Of a stretch of DNA of 64,000 nucleotides, positions 1 through 15,400 are shown in pieces (position 1 is the stretch's first letter; the number at the start of each line of letters is the position of its first letter). A program made the translations under genes and the position numbers. Location: assembly GCF_965638725.1 (NCBI RefSeq), contig NC_134959.1, positions 12,218,417-12,282,416 on the forward strand. The letters are read 5' to 3'. Under the pieces are notes generated by a model. It was given only the letters and a program-made list of their open reading frames with translations, was not told where the DNA came from and did not search any database. Source of the DNA: Aptenodytes patagonicus. Its lineage: Eukaryota > Chordata > Aves > Sphenisciformes > Spheniscidae.

Positions 1-359
1 TCTTCTAGGAAAAGATCGCATAATCCAAAAAATAGGATAGTGATTCTGTTTAAGATGCTTTAGTTTTGTTGATTAATGTATCTGAAAATAAGCCTGACTC
101 TTAATCACAGAAAAAAAATTTAGCACATAGCAAACCTTCTATGTATCTGCGTGCTGTTATTTGGAAACTATCCCAGGCTCTCTCTTGACAGAAAAAACCT
201 AATAAATTCTGAAACATGAGCTCTTGTATCATCTCTTAAGGAGATAAAAAAAAAAAAATCTTAAAAATGCTGAGAATGCTAGCAAGGGGGTCAACCAAGC
301 TTATGTACAAAAGCTTTTCCTCAGCAATAAAAAAGTTATACGTCTCTTTCTTTCTGCAG
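1..359 (+). other. RHPN2 intron, left edge of window
   Basis: AT-rich intron sequence with an A run near 248-260. No exon, repeat family or RNA gene is recognised here. The upstream exons of RHPN2 are not in the window. Confidence 0.7.
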
Positions 360-488
360 AGCAACCACCAACAACAAAGTACGAGAGCAGGTACTACTGG
401 AACTGAGTTTTGTAAACTCAGACCTGCAGATCTTAAAGGAGGAATTGGAAGGACTTAATATCTCAGTAGAAGTTTATCAAAATACAGA
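360..488 (+). CDS. RHPN2: RHPN2 coding exon (probably exon 3): end of HR1 domain
   Basis: The acceptor is ttctgcag and the donor gtaagt. The exon starts with the last base of a split codon and ends after two bases of the next. It encodes the HR1 coiled-coil end ([27 protein letters not shown]), the Rho-binding part of the protein. Confidence 0.93.
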
Positions 489-3400
489 GTAAGTAAAAAG
501 CTAAGTTACTCAATAATTAACAGATCCTTCTGTTTACCACTGGAAACAAAATTGTTTCTAGGTGAGTGTGAATGCTGGACAATAATTGCGTGAAAGAACA
601 GAGAGCTTGATAGGAAGAGAACATTTTTGATGGTAGATTTGTTGACTAAGGGTTAGTCTGCATATTTGTCTTTCACTTGAGAAAGGTATGTACCACTGAT
701 CCTTAGATACGGAGTTCCTTCGTGGAGGAGAGTATTGCAAGAACTGAAAGCTCTTGTGGCTTTATGGGGAGATACATGGCACCTAGCAGAATTTCCAGTA
801 CTAGAATGGCTAATCGGTTCAGTGCATTCTGGAGTGAGCAAACCTAGTGATATAATATCTGTTCTCAAATGCAGTGCATACAGCAGTCCTCTCTTTAGCT
901 GGAGAGTAGAAGTCCAACACCGATTTGGAGCTCAGAGCAGACTTTGAGGTAATCTTTAAGGTGTGCACTTCAGTGATAGAAATTCATAAATTAGCTGGCT
1001 AAAATAGATAAATTTTTAGTCGATGAAGTTGGAATTGTTCCAAGATATTTTTCCAACTTTAAAGACCGCACTAAACTTCAAATTGCAATGGATTCCTCAA
1101 AGAGAAAACTTCAAAGTTAAAGATTATTCATTGCCTGAATACTGCAATGATTTCTGTGTCAGTTAGATGTCTTGTTGCTCCTAAAACTAAACGTTTACTA
1201 TTTGATTAACATTAGCAGCTCAAGACACAAACTGAAGCATTTCTGTCATGGTTTAACCCCAGCCCGCAACTAAGCCCCACACAGCCGCTCACTCACTCCC
1301 CCCGGTGGGATGGGGGAGAGAATCAGAAGGGTAAAAGTGAGAAAACTCATGGGTTGAGATAAAGACAGTTTAATAGGGAAAGCAAAAGCTGCGCATGCAA
1401 GCAAAGCAAAACAAGGCATCCATTCACTCCTTCCCATCAGCAGGAGTGTTCAGCCATCTCCAGGAAAGCAGGGCTCCATCACACATAATGGTTACTTGGG
1501 AAGACAAACACCATCACTCTGAACGTGCCCCCCCTTCCTTCTTCTTCCCCAGCTTTATATGCTGAGCATGACGTCATATGATGTGGAATATCCCTTTGGT
1601 CAGTTGGGGTCAGCTGTCCCGGCTGTGCCCCCTCCCAGCTTCTTGTGCACCCCCAACCTCCTCGCTGGTGGGGTGGGGTGAGAGGCAGAAAAGGCCTTGA
1701 CTCTGTGCAAGCACTGCTCAGCAGTAATGAAAACATCCCTGTCTTATCAGCACTGTTTCCAGCACAAATCCAAAACACAGCTCCATATTAGCTACTACGA
1801 AGAAAACTAACTCTTATCCCAGCCAAAACCAGCACAGCTTCATATGAGGGGGGTGTAATTTTGGGTCCCTCTTAGCACTATTCTCAGTTAGGTGTTAACC
1901 TCCAGGTGGACTACAAGGAATTCTTAATGTAGAGGGACTAAGCATATTTCCAGTGAGGTATCTTTCAACTAAATGCTGACCTTGTGCAAAATATCTACGT
2001 TTCATTTTTCTCAAAAAGAAACTTGTGCTAAAGTTCCTGCCCTCCACCCCCATGTCAAACTTTGACAACTATTTGATGTGAAAATGTTTTTTGTTCAAGA
2101 TTTTACCAGTCTTCATAAATGCATGTGAGCATCCCACCATGGCTGTGGGAATGAGAGCAAGACTCCACAAGTACTAGTCTTTCTTCTAGCTAAAGAATAT
2201 TTGAAATATTTGGATTCTCAATGAAGGGTGAGCCGTAGATCAGGCCCCAAGGCAGGTAGAAGCCTTGCGGCTGGACAGTAGTGCTTTTTATTCTCTCCTG
2301 ATCCTATTTCCCCAATCTGTTTTGAATGGTGTTTTACCTTTCTGATGCTGTTCATTCTAAGCTCGAAATGCTTTTTATGTTCCATCAGCTAAAATAATTC
2401 ACTCCCTTTGTAACTGCTCTTCAGCCTTTAATAGCAAATAGCTATTAATAGTTGCTCTCTGAATCTATTGTGCATATAGTCATCAACATGAGGTCACACC
2501 CATGTTACTAGGTTACACCAATCTGAAGGGTTGGCCTTCCCAGTACTTCCACACATCTCAGCTGGATTGAGAAGCGTGACGCTATTTCTACTCAGTTCTG
2601 GAAATCCAGGATCACCTCCCTAACTGTTCAATGCCCCCATAATGTTGACTCCATGGGTGTGGCACCTTAGAAACTTAAAAAATAGAAATTCACTTCCTTT
2701 GAATGACAAATGCTGGTGTCTACAGGGACCGTGGGTGGTACTAGAAATCAGTAAGTTAGGATTTCTTTTGCATGTGTCTCACTTCCTTTTGGGGAAAAAG
2801 TCTTGATATAATCTGTTGTAAAACTGTTGTGGTTTGCCCTAAAAGCATCATCAGAAATCAGATCATTTGCACTACCTGCAGTGGTGTTTTGGCTCTGTAT
2901 CCTGGAAGTCCTTTTCAAGCTAGCAGAGCCACTTTCTGGATCGTGCCAACCGGTTTAAGGACTCTTCCTCTGCTGAGGAAGCTGCACTCCTACTCCCACC
3001 TTTCTGAGGTGGAGTTTTCACCAGTAAGAAAGTGATTTTGCTGGCTTTGCTGCTAAGACCATAAATGAATCTCACCCATAGGATTTTGTAGTTGGTAATG
3101 GAACGCTCTAAACAATGATTAGAGAGTCAATCAGTTGTTTTCAGGAAAAAGGAAAATGTCAGATAAACCTTATAATTGCCTGATACTGATCCATTAAACC
3201 TACTCAACAAACTATGTATCTGGAAGCAATTCTGATCTTTCTTTTTTATAATTGGGTAATATGCTTAGTGGAAGAGCATTATATGTAGTTTTTGAGGGAG
3301 AAATGGTGCTCTTGAATTCTTAATAGTCTTATTAGCTAGCATTGTTTACTAATATGATCTGGTTTTAAGTCTCTGATACAGATGTGTATTCTCTTGAGGA

Positions 3401-6400
3401 TCAGATTTTTTTTAAGTCACAGTTCTCATTGCCCTTTGATATTTTAGAGGTTGACTTGTTCAGAGGTTAACACCTAGCATTGTCTATAAACTAAGTAGTT
3501 CTCAGACTTCCTCGTCTTAGACCTTTCACTGTTAAAGTTGGTATACTTTGGCCCTGCTTTTCCCCGTGTTAGATACACATCGCTTCTACATATGAATCCA
3601 TTGGTAGCATGTAAAATACCGATAACTATTGATGATTGCCATAGCTCTTACCATGGCAGATCTCCTAGCAGCTGTGGAGCTGTTTTCTGTCCATATATCT
3701 TGTGCAGGTGTATAAAGGTTGAGCTAAATTGCAGTAAGCCAGCCTTTGAGAGTCTCCTTTTCTTTCCTTTGAAGGAAAAATAGGCTCAAATGAAAAAAAA
3801 AGCACAGGCAAGTAGCTTTCCTCATTCTCTTCTTGAGGAGTCATAGGCCATTAAGTAGACTTTCTTGGACAGGAAGGAACCGTTGTAAACTATGTACCTT
3901 TTACCTGAACACCCATCAGCATACTAACTTTCTGTCATCAAATGAAACAAAAGTAATTATCTTATCAACAGACAAACAGAAAACAAATATTTCTGAATCT
4001 TTTTGGTTTTTTCCATAGAGAGACTTTCAGCATTCCCTTGGTACCTCTTGGCCTGAAGGAAACCAAAGAAGTGGACTTTACACTCCCCCTCAAGGTAAAT
4101 TTCTGAGACACATTTCAGAATGAATAGTTAACAGAAATAACTTCCATTTCAGATTTGTTTAAAAAAGCAGAAGTAATTTAGTACAAATTATTTTTTGTTT
4201 CATTTGCCCTAAAACTGAGATCACAATGTGTTTAAAAATTAACCACCAATTATTTGGGTCATTGCTAATATCTAACTAGGACAAGAGATCAGAAAATGTT
4301 GTAAGAAATCCCACTGTAGAGACAGTAGAGTTAAACCAACAAGAATAAAAAAATCCTTCTACATTTTTTTGGTTCCAATCAGACTATTGATTACTACTCT
4401 AAGTGTGAAAGGAAGTAGTAATTAAGGTTTTACTCAGCATAACGCAGTGATACTCCAACCTGCGCTAACCAAGCTAGCTCAGTTGGGAAGCAGTGTTGCA
4501 GCCTTAACACTGCTTGTTTGTTGGCTAATACACTTTGCTGGCTATTTGAGCCACCTTCTGTACTTTTTTTGGACTACTTACTGTGTATTGTGCAATGTAG
4601 ATTTTATCTCATGGTAAATCATCTTATATCACCGTAGCATTTGTCTCTGCTTTTACTTCTGTAGGTTAATCTCCATGGTCAAATTATGGTACCACTTTAT
4701 GCCATCTCAGCTTTGTTAATTTAAGTGGAATTGCGCTAATATAGCTGACAAGAATTTGGCAGTCTCTTTCTGGTAACAAGTTTTTATGGTCACTTGATTC
4801 CCTTGTTGTTTTAGCTAACAGGGTTCATTTGTCGCTTTCAAAACCACTAAGTGTTGTTGTTTTAAAACCCAATGAAGTTGATGTAATAGGTGTTTGGTTC
4901 CTTTACACCAGACTGAAATTTCTTGTCTCGGATACCAAATCAAATTATTAGTTTTATTGTCTTTTTCTAGTCTCACTGCTATATGTTACTATACTGTGGA
5001 CTGGAAGGGAGTAGACAACATGCAAATCACAACTGAATCAATTTTGTACTGTTTGCAGCTGCAGAAAAAAATTAATGAATAGTTTAGGTTAATTTTAGGT
5101 ATTCCAATTTTTTACCTTTTTTTTTTTTTTAGGACTTTATTCTGGAACATTATAGTGAAGACAGTTCTGAGTATGAAGACGAAATAGCAGATCTCATGGA
5201 TCTGAGACAAGTAAGTTCAAGTATGGCATACCATGAGGTCTTTTAATCTACAGTTGTAAATAACAACATTTGTATGGAATCAGAATATGCCACTATTACT
5301 TATAACTTACCATATTCTTATTGACTCCATTTCTGAGATATGGAACATGAATCTCCATTGTCCAAGAGCTTTACAATCTGAGTAAAGAACAAGTGAAGAA
5401 AAAGATGAAGTTATGCAAAGTGATCGAGCTATTGACACAACTTTTTAAACCTTGTAAATCTAAGATTTGTCTTCACTACTTTCTTTAAATTATTTTAAAT
5501 TTAGCAGGAAGAGTGTTGAAGTGAATGCATCTGGCAAAAGACTGTAGTAGAATGGTGGTTACTTCTAACTATTGTGTTTCCTGTATTATACTAGAAACTT
5601 AAACTTTCTTTGTAGCTTTCATAAAATACCTACAATCTGTATTCAATTAACTCTGAGACTTGCCAAACAGATGCCTTTTGCTTCTTTAATTAACTCTGCG
5701 ACTTGCCAAACAGATACTCTTTGCTTCCTTAAAGGTTATGTGCAACTGAAAAACTCTTTATTTGGAATGCATCCATATGGCCTTAAGCTTGCTGTTCTCA
5801 GATTCCACACATTTCTATGATATGCAGAAGTCCAAGGGAAGCAGAGCTTTATCCTTGGTGTTTCAGTATTCATCCTGTAACTCAACAGAATACACTTTAA
5901 TCTATTGTATTTTAAGGCCTGCCGCACTCCTAGCCGAGATGAAGCTGGCATCGAGATGTTGATAAGCTATTTCCTTCAACTTGGTTATGTAGAAAACAGA
6001 TTTTTCCCACCCACCAGGCACATGGGAGTTTTATTTACATGGTAAGTGTGTAGTTCGTGTCCATCTTTTGTCTTTTTTTTTCCAGAACACTGTTAATCAT
6101 TAACTGTCTTCTGCTTAAATTGAAGCATGTCAGCGTGTTTCTGCCCCCCACTCCCTGCAGCGTGTGTTGTCAATTTTTTTTTTTTAGCGTTAAGAGTAAA
6201 CCTGAATACAATATGCCCTTTTCATGCTTAGAGTGAAGCCATTGGCTAGATTATGATTTGGGCTACAGGTTAGCACAAGGGAAAAAGAGAGAGAATAATC
6301 TTAATTTTGGACAACTGCAGATGTTTCCTGGACTCTGAACCTTGGTGCACGAAGCAGATGGGGAATGGGTCAGACCTTAATTCCCCTCCTTCAATTTGTT

Positions 6401-9400
6401 AAGAAGAGTATTTGGGCCAGAAGAGAGGTGAAGCGACTTAGTTTATTATAGTGGAGTGTTTACTACATCTATGAGCAAAGTTTGACTCTGAATTCAGAAT
6501 TTTTATTTTTATGATGAAAAAAGATGACTACCATGCAGCCAACAGGAACTGTTAAATTCCTAGTCATAACTGCAAGAACAAACTCTAAAATACAAGCTTA
6601 TAGAGGATCTGACCATGCCAATAGCTGATCTTTGGCAACATCTAAGTACGAGAACATAGCAGCACATATGTATACTTCCCCAGTATACTCTCAGCCTCTG
6701 TGATGTTTTCTAGGCACTTCTGAGTTAGATAAAATATGCTTACGGAGGTACTGCTGTAAAACCTGCCGAAAACTAAGCCTCAGATAAAGCCATTCTCTGG
6801 CTTGCAGCACTTAGATTGTCCTCGCAGTACATAATGGTATTTCTATTCACCTTCATTTTCACTGTAGCAGAACAATTATTAAGAATTCCACTGCTCTTTT
6901 GGAAAATCAGAATGAAAATATCTGTTGTTTCAATGGACTCTGCTAATCTTAACACTTCTAATATTTGTTTCCCAAGGTATGATTCCTTCACAGGTGTCCC
7001 AGTGTGTCAGCAAAATCTGTTGCTTGAAAAAGCTAGTATTTTATTTAACATTGGAGCCCTTTACACCCAGATTGGAACAAGATGCAATCGTCAGACCCAG
7101 GCTGGACTTGAAAATGCTGTTGATGCTTTTCAGAGAGCTGCAGGTACAAATTTAAAAATATTGGGAAGGTCTTTATGCAAATGTTCCTAATCTCATCCTG
7201 ACATCCGGCAGATTTCTGCATTACCCAAAAAAGGAAGAATAGGGAAATTCAAGAAGCCTAGTGAAGAGCTGAGATGAAGCTTTAATTCAAAACCTGGAAC
7301 AGTAGTCTGAACATGCAGATAAAGACAGTGAACGCTGTGGTTAACGATTAATAAACTGCAGTTCAAAGGTCTGAGTAATAGCCCTAACGTTAACCGCTTC
7401 ACTGTTCATTCTTTGTTTCACCAACGTAGCTGCTTTTACCTCAGTGATATTACACTGGTGTAAAATCTGTACAAGAAACAATTTAAAGGGTTGATAAAGG
7501 GTTTAAAACCTAGTTTTCCATATGGTCTCTTCACAATTAAACTTACTGTGTTCTCTGGTGGAATTTGCAATTCATTGGAAGTTGACTACCTATTTTCCAT
7601 AGATTCCAAAGGCAAACAGGTTCAAAATAATCAACCAATCTGTGTCCCAAGCGAAGAAAAATACAAATTCTAATACAGGGAATCATATCCCTTGAACTAA
7701 GATGTTATACAAGCTTTTGTTCTGTTTTTTTTCCAAGTAGATTTTCTAATTTTTTTGTAAATGTCATCTGTGCTACGCATAATGCTTAAAGACATGACCT
7801 ATGTAATTAACATGTACGATAAATCTATTTCTGCACTAACAGTCTGTGGCTACTGGTTTCCACTGTATGAGTAGCTTTATCAGCTACAAACTGAGGACCA
7901 GTGTTAGATTGTCATAAAACCCCTCTTGAATACACAGCTATCAAAAAAATTTGGTAGTATTTCTTCATGCATTTATTAAATAAATTATTTTTCAACCTTT
8001 GTATTTCATCTAAAAAATTTCAGTACTTGAGAAATTTCTCCATTTTGCTGCTGCTTCTTCCATTTTGCAAATAAAACATCACTGCTTTTTACTTCAACGT
8101 ATTTGCAGAACAGAAGTAATTCACAAGTTGAAATGCATCATTTGCTACCACAGTACCTTTGCAGGGCCCCAAAGCAATGTGCTCAGGAGGCATTTCATTG
8201 TACCTGTGCATGGCTCCGTAACACTGTTCATTATGTTGGTAGAGACATGATATAGAGCATGTATTAACCATTTCTCTGTGCTGAATGGAAAATGTTGCAC
8301 AGAGTTTATCCTCAACAAAGCTCTCAGTGTGTATATGCTTACTGCATAAGCAGAAATACGTTGAGAACAAAAAAAAAATCCGCCCCCCCCCCGTACTTTC
8401 AGTTCCTTTCAGTAGGGCACTCTATCAGTACTTGGGATGTGCCTGGCAAGGGGCAGGTGGGTTTTTTTGGTGCAAAAAGGCAGAGACGGCCATAATGCAA
8501 ATTTGTGTAAGGGCATATTAATAAGTTAAAAGATACATAAAAAATGAAAAATCTCAGAAACTGATATAGGAAAATGCAGCACAACATGGCCAGAACTGAA
8601 TGTAGTGGCAAGAAGTAAGATTACAGAAGATGGGACATTTAAAAAGCCGAGGTCTTATCGTTACACTTTTGTAGTATTATCAGCAATTAGCAGGCTAGTA
8701 GAACTCACTAAACCAGTTGGATGACGTGCATGCTGAAGGTTACGCTTCCATCCGTGAAACTGTTACTTAATGTTTGCACTACAGTTAGTGTTTGTTTTTA
8801 ATTTGATGAATGATAGAAATGATTAATATGTTGGTAGAACCAAATGTCTAGAGCAGAATCTGATTTTATCCTATTAAATATACTGTTCTAGTTTACTTAC
8901 AGGGATGGAACTGAGCTTTCACTGGGACACACAATGCACTTAGCAGCATCTGAAAAGGAGACTCATAATTAATTAAGTTTATATGTTTGTGGTTTTTCCT
9001 TCCATCCAAGGGCTCTACTGTCACCTCCTTATAGTTGCGTAGATTTCTTTTTCTTTCTTGTCCTATGTAAAAGCCCTAGCCTACCACTCCCAAGTACAAG
9101 TTGCATTCAGTTCAGCACAGCTTTATGGTCAATCACAAGAACTGTTATAAGCGAATCTGAAGGTATTGCCCTTAAAACTTGCAGCTTCTGTTGCTCTTCT
9201 GAATAGTAATTTTGAGAACTGTGCCTGGAGATGTTTGATGGGAATGCAAAGCAAAACCTGTAGGTCAGTTTAATTTCATGTGTACTAAGAATCCCTTCAG
9301 ATTGCTATAGTGCAATACTAGAAAGCATGCTTTCAATCTTAATTATTATGGTACATGCTAGAATTAAGTTCACTTGTTTCTCTCTTTGTAATGCTGACAA

Positions 9401-12400
9401 AACCATTTTGTAATTTCAGGAGTCCTAAGCTACTTAAAGGAGACCTTTACTCACACACCAAGTTATGATATGAGCCCAGCTATGCTGAACGTACTAGTGA
9501 AAATGATGCTTGCACAAGCTCAGGAGTGTGTTTTTGAGCAGATTGGTCTTCCTGGAATACGCAATGAGTTTTTCACACTAGTGAAAATGACACAGGAAGT
9601 TGCCAAGGTAAAATATGAGACTTAAAACTTGGTCTTTCAAATAACTGTTTACAGTGCCATGTTACTAGCTACAGCCTCTAGTAATACTAACAGAATTTAT
9701 TAAACCTAAATGCTAACAACCATTACTGAAAACCAAAAGTAATAAGGGACAGCTCATAAGCTACAATGAGAATCACAACCTTTCAGAAGATTAAAATGCA
9801 AATAGCTGCAATTTAAATATCATTATTTTAGAACTGTTACGATTTGTTTTTAATTCATAATTGATGAAGTTTAATAGAAACACACTGGAACACTTGGGCA
9901 GTGAACTGGCTGAAGGTTTTTTACAAGCTATTTATCATATTGCTCTTTCAAACAGTACAGATCTTGCCCACAGAGCAACATACAAAAGGACAGGGTTGTT
10001 TGTGTAGTTCCCTGTTAAGTATTGAACACAACCTGTCTGTTATTTCCCAGCAGCTGGAGGTTATGCAAACCTAAAAAGCTTAAGTCCAAAAGAATAACTA
10101 AATTGTAACTGGGGGAAGGACCCTGATGAGCAGAGTCAGACTGGTAGCTGCAGAGCTGTCTTGGGACTTGGCTGAAAAGTGGAGAGGCAGGCTGTGCCCC
10201 AGGAGGTAGTGTTCGTACTTGATTGAGGTTGTTGACATCAAAAATTGGGTATGCTAACAAGATACGAATATGCTTTCTGAGCCATTTCAGAGTAGAAGAT
10301 ATGTAATTGGTTCCACACTAGATAAACGGGCAAAGCCTATCCTACCAATCCTGTAAAGCCACCCTGACTTACCTGTAGGATTGATCAGCTGCAGGGGAAA
10401 GAATTTTTGATTCTGCCAGGTGGAGTTGTTTGATCCATTAAAGTAGCATTCACTGCTTGAAAAACTGTTTTATTTCCTCTGCATAAAGGATAGTAGCCCA
10501 GTTTTAACTAGACCACACAAACTTAAGGCTGGATATTACTCCACAGTTTCAGAAATGAAGCACAAACCTACTGTATGAGTAATATGCTTCACGCTTTTTC
10601 TCAGCTGAATTAACCCGATGAGATGTATTTGTAAATTAAAAACCATTTCTTATATGGTGTTTTGATTGAACTCTGAAGCCATATAGATTGACTGACTTAG
10701 TCCATCTGTTCTTGTCATAATTGATTTTCTTTTCTTGTAAGGGAAAAATCAGAGATGGAATTTCAAATTTTCTCAAAGCTTATTTCCAGCCCTCTCTAAC
10801 CATTCCCCCCCCCAATGTGATGCACATGAAATTATCTTAAGGCTGAATATAATATCCCTTACTTGAGCTCCTAATAACTAATGTTAAATTCTCATACTTC
10901 AATTCTGTGCTTTATTTTAGGTGGGAGAGGTTTACATGCTGGTTAACACTGCAATGAATCAGGAACCAGTGAAAGAGAATATCCCCTATTCCTGGTCTAA
11001 ACTGGCACAAATAAAGTCAGACCATTACAAAGCTCTGGCACATTACTTCATTGCCACCATTCTGTGTGACCATGAATGTAAGAATCATACATTTTCTATA
11101 TATTCATATAAATAACAATATTAGACCAAATTATAATTGTTTATGTGTTTATGAATAAGACTAGGAGTCAGGAACTTTGGGGTTTCAATATATGTTAATC
11201 TGTGGCCATTTTCCCGTTCGGATATGAGGCCATGCTTTTTTGTCCTTTACAGAAGAATGTGAAAGTTCAATAAACTAACTTTTGCAGAAACAAAAGAAAT
11301 ATTATATCTGTTATATGCCACTAAATTGTTCAATTCTTGTCAGTATGTTCTGGCATATAAGTATTACTTACAGACTGCAGATGATAAAACTGATAAAAGT
11401 CCTAAAAACTTGAAATTCCCATCAATATATATGTGTAAAAATATGTGACTGCATTTGGAGAGAAGGTAGTAATAACTACACAACAATACACCTAAAGGAA
11501 CAGGGCACCAAGAGATGTATAATGGTTAATGTTCTATATCAATTATTATAGTGCAGTCCGGTGATGATGAAGATCAGCAGGAGAAAGCCTTGTCCCAATT
11601 GTATGACTACATGCCTGAAGGACTGATGGTTCTCACCGTTTTAAAGGACAAAGTTCAGAGAAAACAATTAGGTAACTGCCAGTTTCACACAGCTACTAGA
11701 TACAGTTCGAAAATTATCTTGTATTTATTGTCTGTGGAGGACAACCAAGAGTTTCTAATTTTTTTCAGGGAAAGCACATTTGCACAAAGCCATTTTTTAC
11801 CATGAAGAAGCTCTAAGAGTCTGTGGTCTGTGCAAAAAGCTTCGAAACATTGATGTTCTTCAAGAGGTTTTGACAGCTGCACATAAGCGCTCACTTCTCA
11901 AATATGCTCAGCAAGAGACGGAAGATGACTTTCTCAGTCTAATCCAGGCTCCAGATATCCTTCGTAAGTATACACAGCTAGAAATAAAGGGTATCTAACC
12001 ATACACATATATGCTTTCATAGGGATATGCCTTTATTTTATATATATATGTATACATATCTAATATGTATCCATACATAATATAAATAATGTACAGGTTA
12101 TATACTGTACATTTGAGTTCAGATTCCTTACATGTTTCGTCAATCACAGTTAAATGAATTTTGTTACAGCTGCTTTACAGTGTTTCTGTCTCTGGCCACA
12201 CCATTTTCTGGGGTAGATAACAACGGTTATTATTTAGAATTCAGCTTTTTCTGGTGACTATCTCGTGAGCTAGAAAAAATGAGGAAACTTTAAAAGCTAA
12301 AATCATATGGGGGAAAACTAATAACTGTTTCTTGTAGCATAACTCTTACACTGGTCTAAGTTAACTCAATTTCACTGCTATTGGTTCTTCCTACCTTAGT

Positions 12401-15400
12401 CCAGCTCATCCAGCTCTTTCTTCATTGGAAGCAGTGGGAAAGAACGAGTGCTGGTTTTTAATTTATTTTTCTTTGAAAAATATTTAAGAGGAGAATAGCA
12501 TAGTTTTGTTTGGATGGATTGTTTTAAGTTTTCTGTATTGATACTATGAGCTCTGAAGATATTTTTAAGGCAATTCAGATATTTGTCTTACATATTTTCA
12601 CAAAAATGAGTTTTTCTACAGCCTGGTAAGAATTTAGGACAAATTTCTTTCTAGCTTGGAATGCAAGAAAAATAAAGTTATATGTCTTTTAACTAATACT
12701 TGAGAGAAAATTAATTTGTTTTTCTTTTTGTTTTAGCTAAAACAGAATACAAAATAGAAACAATTGCTCCTCAGTTTTCCAAGGTGAAAGTTAAAGACTT
12801 CTTTCACAGGCTGGTACGTAACATGCTAATGCTGACCAACCTCTGTCATTTTGCTAGCAAGCAAAATTCACTCTAACGTGAGGGAAGGGACTTAAGTATT
12901 TCAGCCTGAAAAAATGATCCTGTAGTAACTGGGTTTTTTTCAGAAGTTATTGGAGAGATTGTTCCTAGCTTCAGAGGTATAAGTCAACTTGAGACTAGCA
13001 AAGAATAAAAGTGCCATTTGTATATGGCTTTGCACAGCATTCATTCTTGATAACCTTTATAAAAGTCCCATGAAGTTTCAATGGATAATTGCATACAACT
13101 TAAAGGCGGGGAGAAACACGTAGTACTTGAAGGTGGGCATGCAGAACGTGTAATGTTGCATGCTACAAAGCCAGTCTTTCAGGTGGCTCTGTGTGTATCA
13201 GTGGGCAAAGGGAATTGGGAGTTGCAGTTAGGATCAGAATATGCAATGTTTCATGAATCAATTTATCTCCTCCAAAATGGAGTAATATAGGACTTTAGAG
13301 CCTGCTGCAGCCAAAAGATTCTGCACACCTTAACAGAGATTTCAGAACAACTTGGCAGTTGCTCTCACCCCACTCTTTGAAGTATCACCTGAACAGTCAT
13401 GAAGTAGGGCTGAGCACACCTTAAACTTCTGGGATAAATCTCACTGTTCCATTTCAATGGAAGTAGCTGGAAGTTAACCTGAGTAAAACCTACATAAAAT
13501 GAGCTTAAAGCATTATAACTTAAAAAAATAGAAACGCTTACTTACGAATGACAGTAAACCATAACGTGCCTGCTGCTATGTTACCGCCAGGGCCCGCTGA
13601 CAGTGTTCTCGGCCAAGCAAAGATGGACGGCTCCACGTACCATTCACATCCACCATGAAGAAGGAGAGCTAGGATTTGGTCTTAAAGGAGGTTCGCCAGT
13701 ACAGATTTATTGTCTTGATCCAGCTTGTTCTGCAGCAGTAAGTACATTGGTGCAATATTAACAATTTATCTCCAGACTCTAGCGTTACAATCTTTTAAAT
13801 GTAACTTCAGCTTGTTTGTACTGGTGTATGGAGTATTTATTGAGTTCTGCTATACATCAGTATAGTCAATTCATATAATCTGAACACATTTTCAGTGCTA
13901 TAAACACCTTAGATGTTAGAGTATCCGTATCCCTGACGTAACATTAAACTAGAGTTGATTTCTTCCTCTGTTCACACTTAATAGATAAAAAGTCCCAAAT
14001 AATAAAAGCAAATGTTATTCCCCATCTAATTCAGGAAGTTTAGAAGGGATAAAGGCTTTAGAAAGTAGCAACAACAATAAGGATGAGGATCAGGAAGGGA
14101 AGGCAAGATAGCACATGCCCAAGGAAAAAGAGGGGAAAGAGCATATTATTGGCTTCTAATATGTTGTTCTTTTGGGGGGAAAAAACAAAGGGATAAAGCA
14201 GCATGCAGTGATGAGCACAGTTTAGCTATAGGAAAGGCAGAAGCAACCACAGAAGTACAAATAAAAATACCGAAGAAATAAAAGTAAAAACTGGAGAAAA
14301 TATCTCATGGGGGAAAATAGGGTAGCAAAAAACAGGTTTCACTTACTTAAGGAGAAAAGTAAAAAGGACATAAAAAGAGCCAACATTTGACTATGCCAGA
14401 ATCACGTTTATCAATGGTAACTCAAATAGGTAATTTGTGTACTTGAAAAAGTTGCACGTTTCTATGTTATGTACGCACTTTTGTTCCGTGTGTCTGGCTA
14501 GACAATGGTTTTATAGCATCTAAAAGGGAAATGCCTTTAGGGCAGATACTGTATGATGACAAAAACATTTTACACATCTTCATAATTCCAGATAATAACC
14601 TGTGCAAAATTTTTTGACAGTCGATGGGCCTGAAAGAAGGCGACTACATTGTTTCAGTTGGTGGTGTGGACTGCAAGTGGCTTGGAGTGAATGAGGTGCT
14701 GGAAAAACTCAGAAACGTGGGAGAGCAGCCCATTGAGATTGAGGTTATCAGTTGCCAGGATACAGCAGCATCTATGGTATGTAATGAGGCAAATATGTTT
14801 TGCAGATTGGATATGTGAGGCTTTTTTCAGTTTCCTGGCTTCAGTCCCTGATTGATGTTTACTTTCACGTAGCCAGATATCCCACTCCACCAGTGAATAT
14901 ATAAAGCATTCAGGCATGTGTTCAGTTTTAAACAGTCTGTTTAAATCATCGTGACTTAGCAAGCTAAAGTACAGTCTGTGTGCATAAGAATGGTTGGGGG
15001 GTGGTGGTGGTGTAGTGGAGCTACTTGGATTAATTGCATTATAAATTCCAGGGCATATTTTATTTTCCCCTAACTTGTCCTAGAGGATGAACGTACTACC
15101 CTGTTCAGCATTGGAAAAGCCACAATGAAACAATAATGGAATGAAATAGAACATCCAAGACTACATGCTTATTTTCGATGCACTGTTAACACAAATGATC
15201 TGTGGCTTTTGTATTAGATCATGGATTAATGTATGTATTTTTTATTTTGGTGGACTTCAACTGTCTAGTCAGTTACTAAGCTGCTGTAGAAGCTTTAGAC
15301 TAAGGAAAAATGATCAAAAGATTAAAAAGTGTTAAGATCTAAATAACTTAAACTTATTTGTAGTGTGAGAGAATCTGTAGTTCAGCTAAATCCACCGCTT

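Larger units (their letters stand above)
489..4018 (+). other. RHPN2 intron with a solo LTR
   Basis: A 3.5-kb intron. The one recognisable element is the antisense solo LTR at 1244-1836. Nothing else was identified; the short open frames in it are chance frames without splice support. Confidence 0.75.

Noticed and set aside
6816-7190. A 124-codon frame over an RHPN2 exon
   Set aside because: Only the part 6977-7143 matches the BRO1 domain; the flanks are intron read-through past clear splice sites.
8369-8393. Adjacent A and C homopolymer runs as a possible functional element
   Set aside because: Simple homopolymers within an intron; length errors in sequencing are more likely than function.
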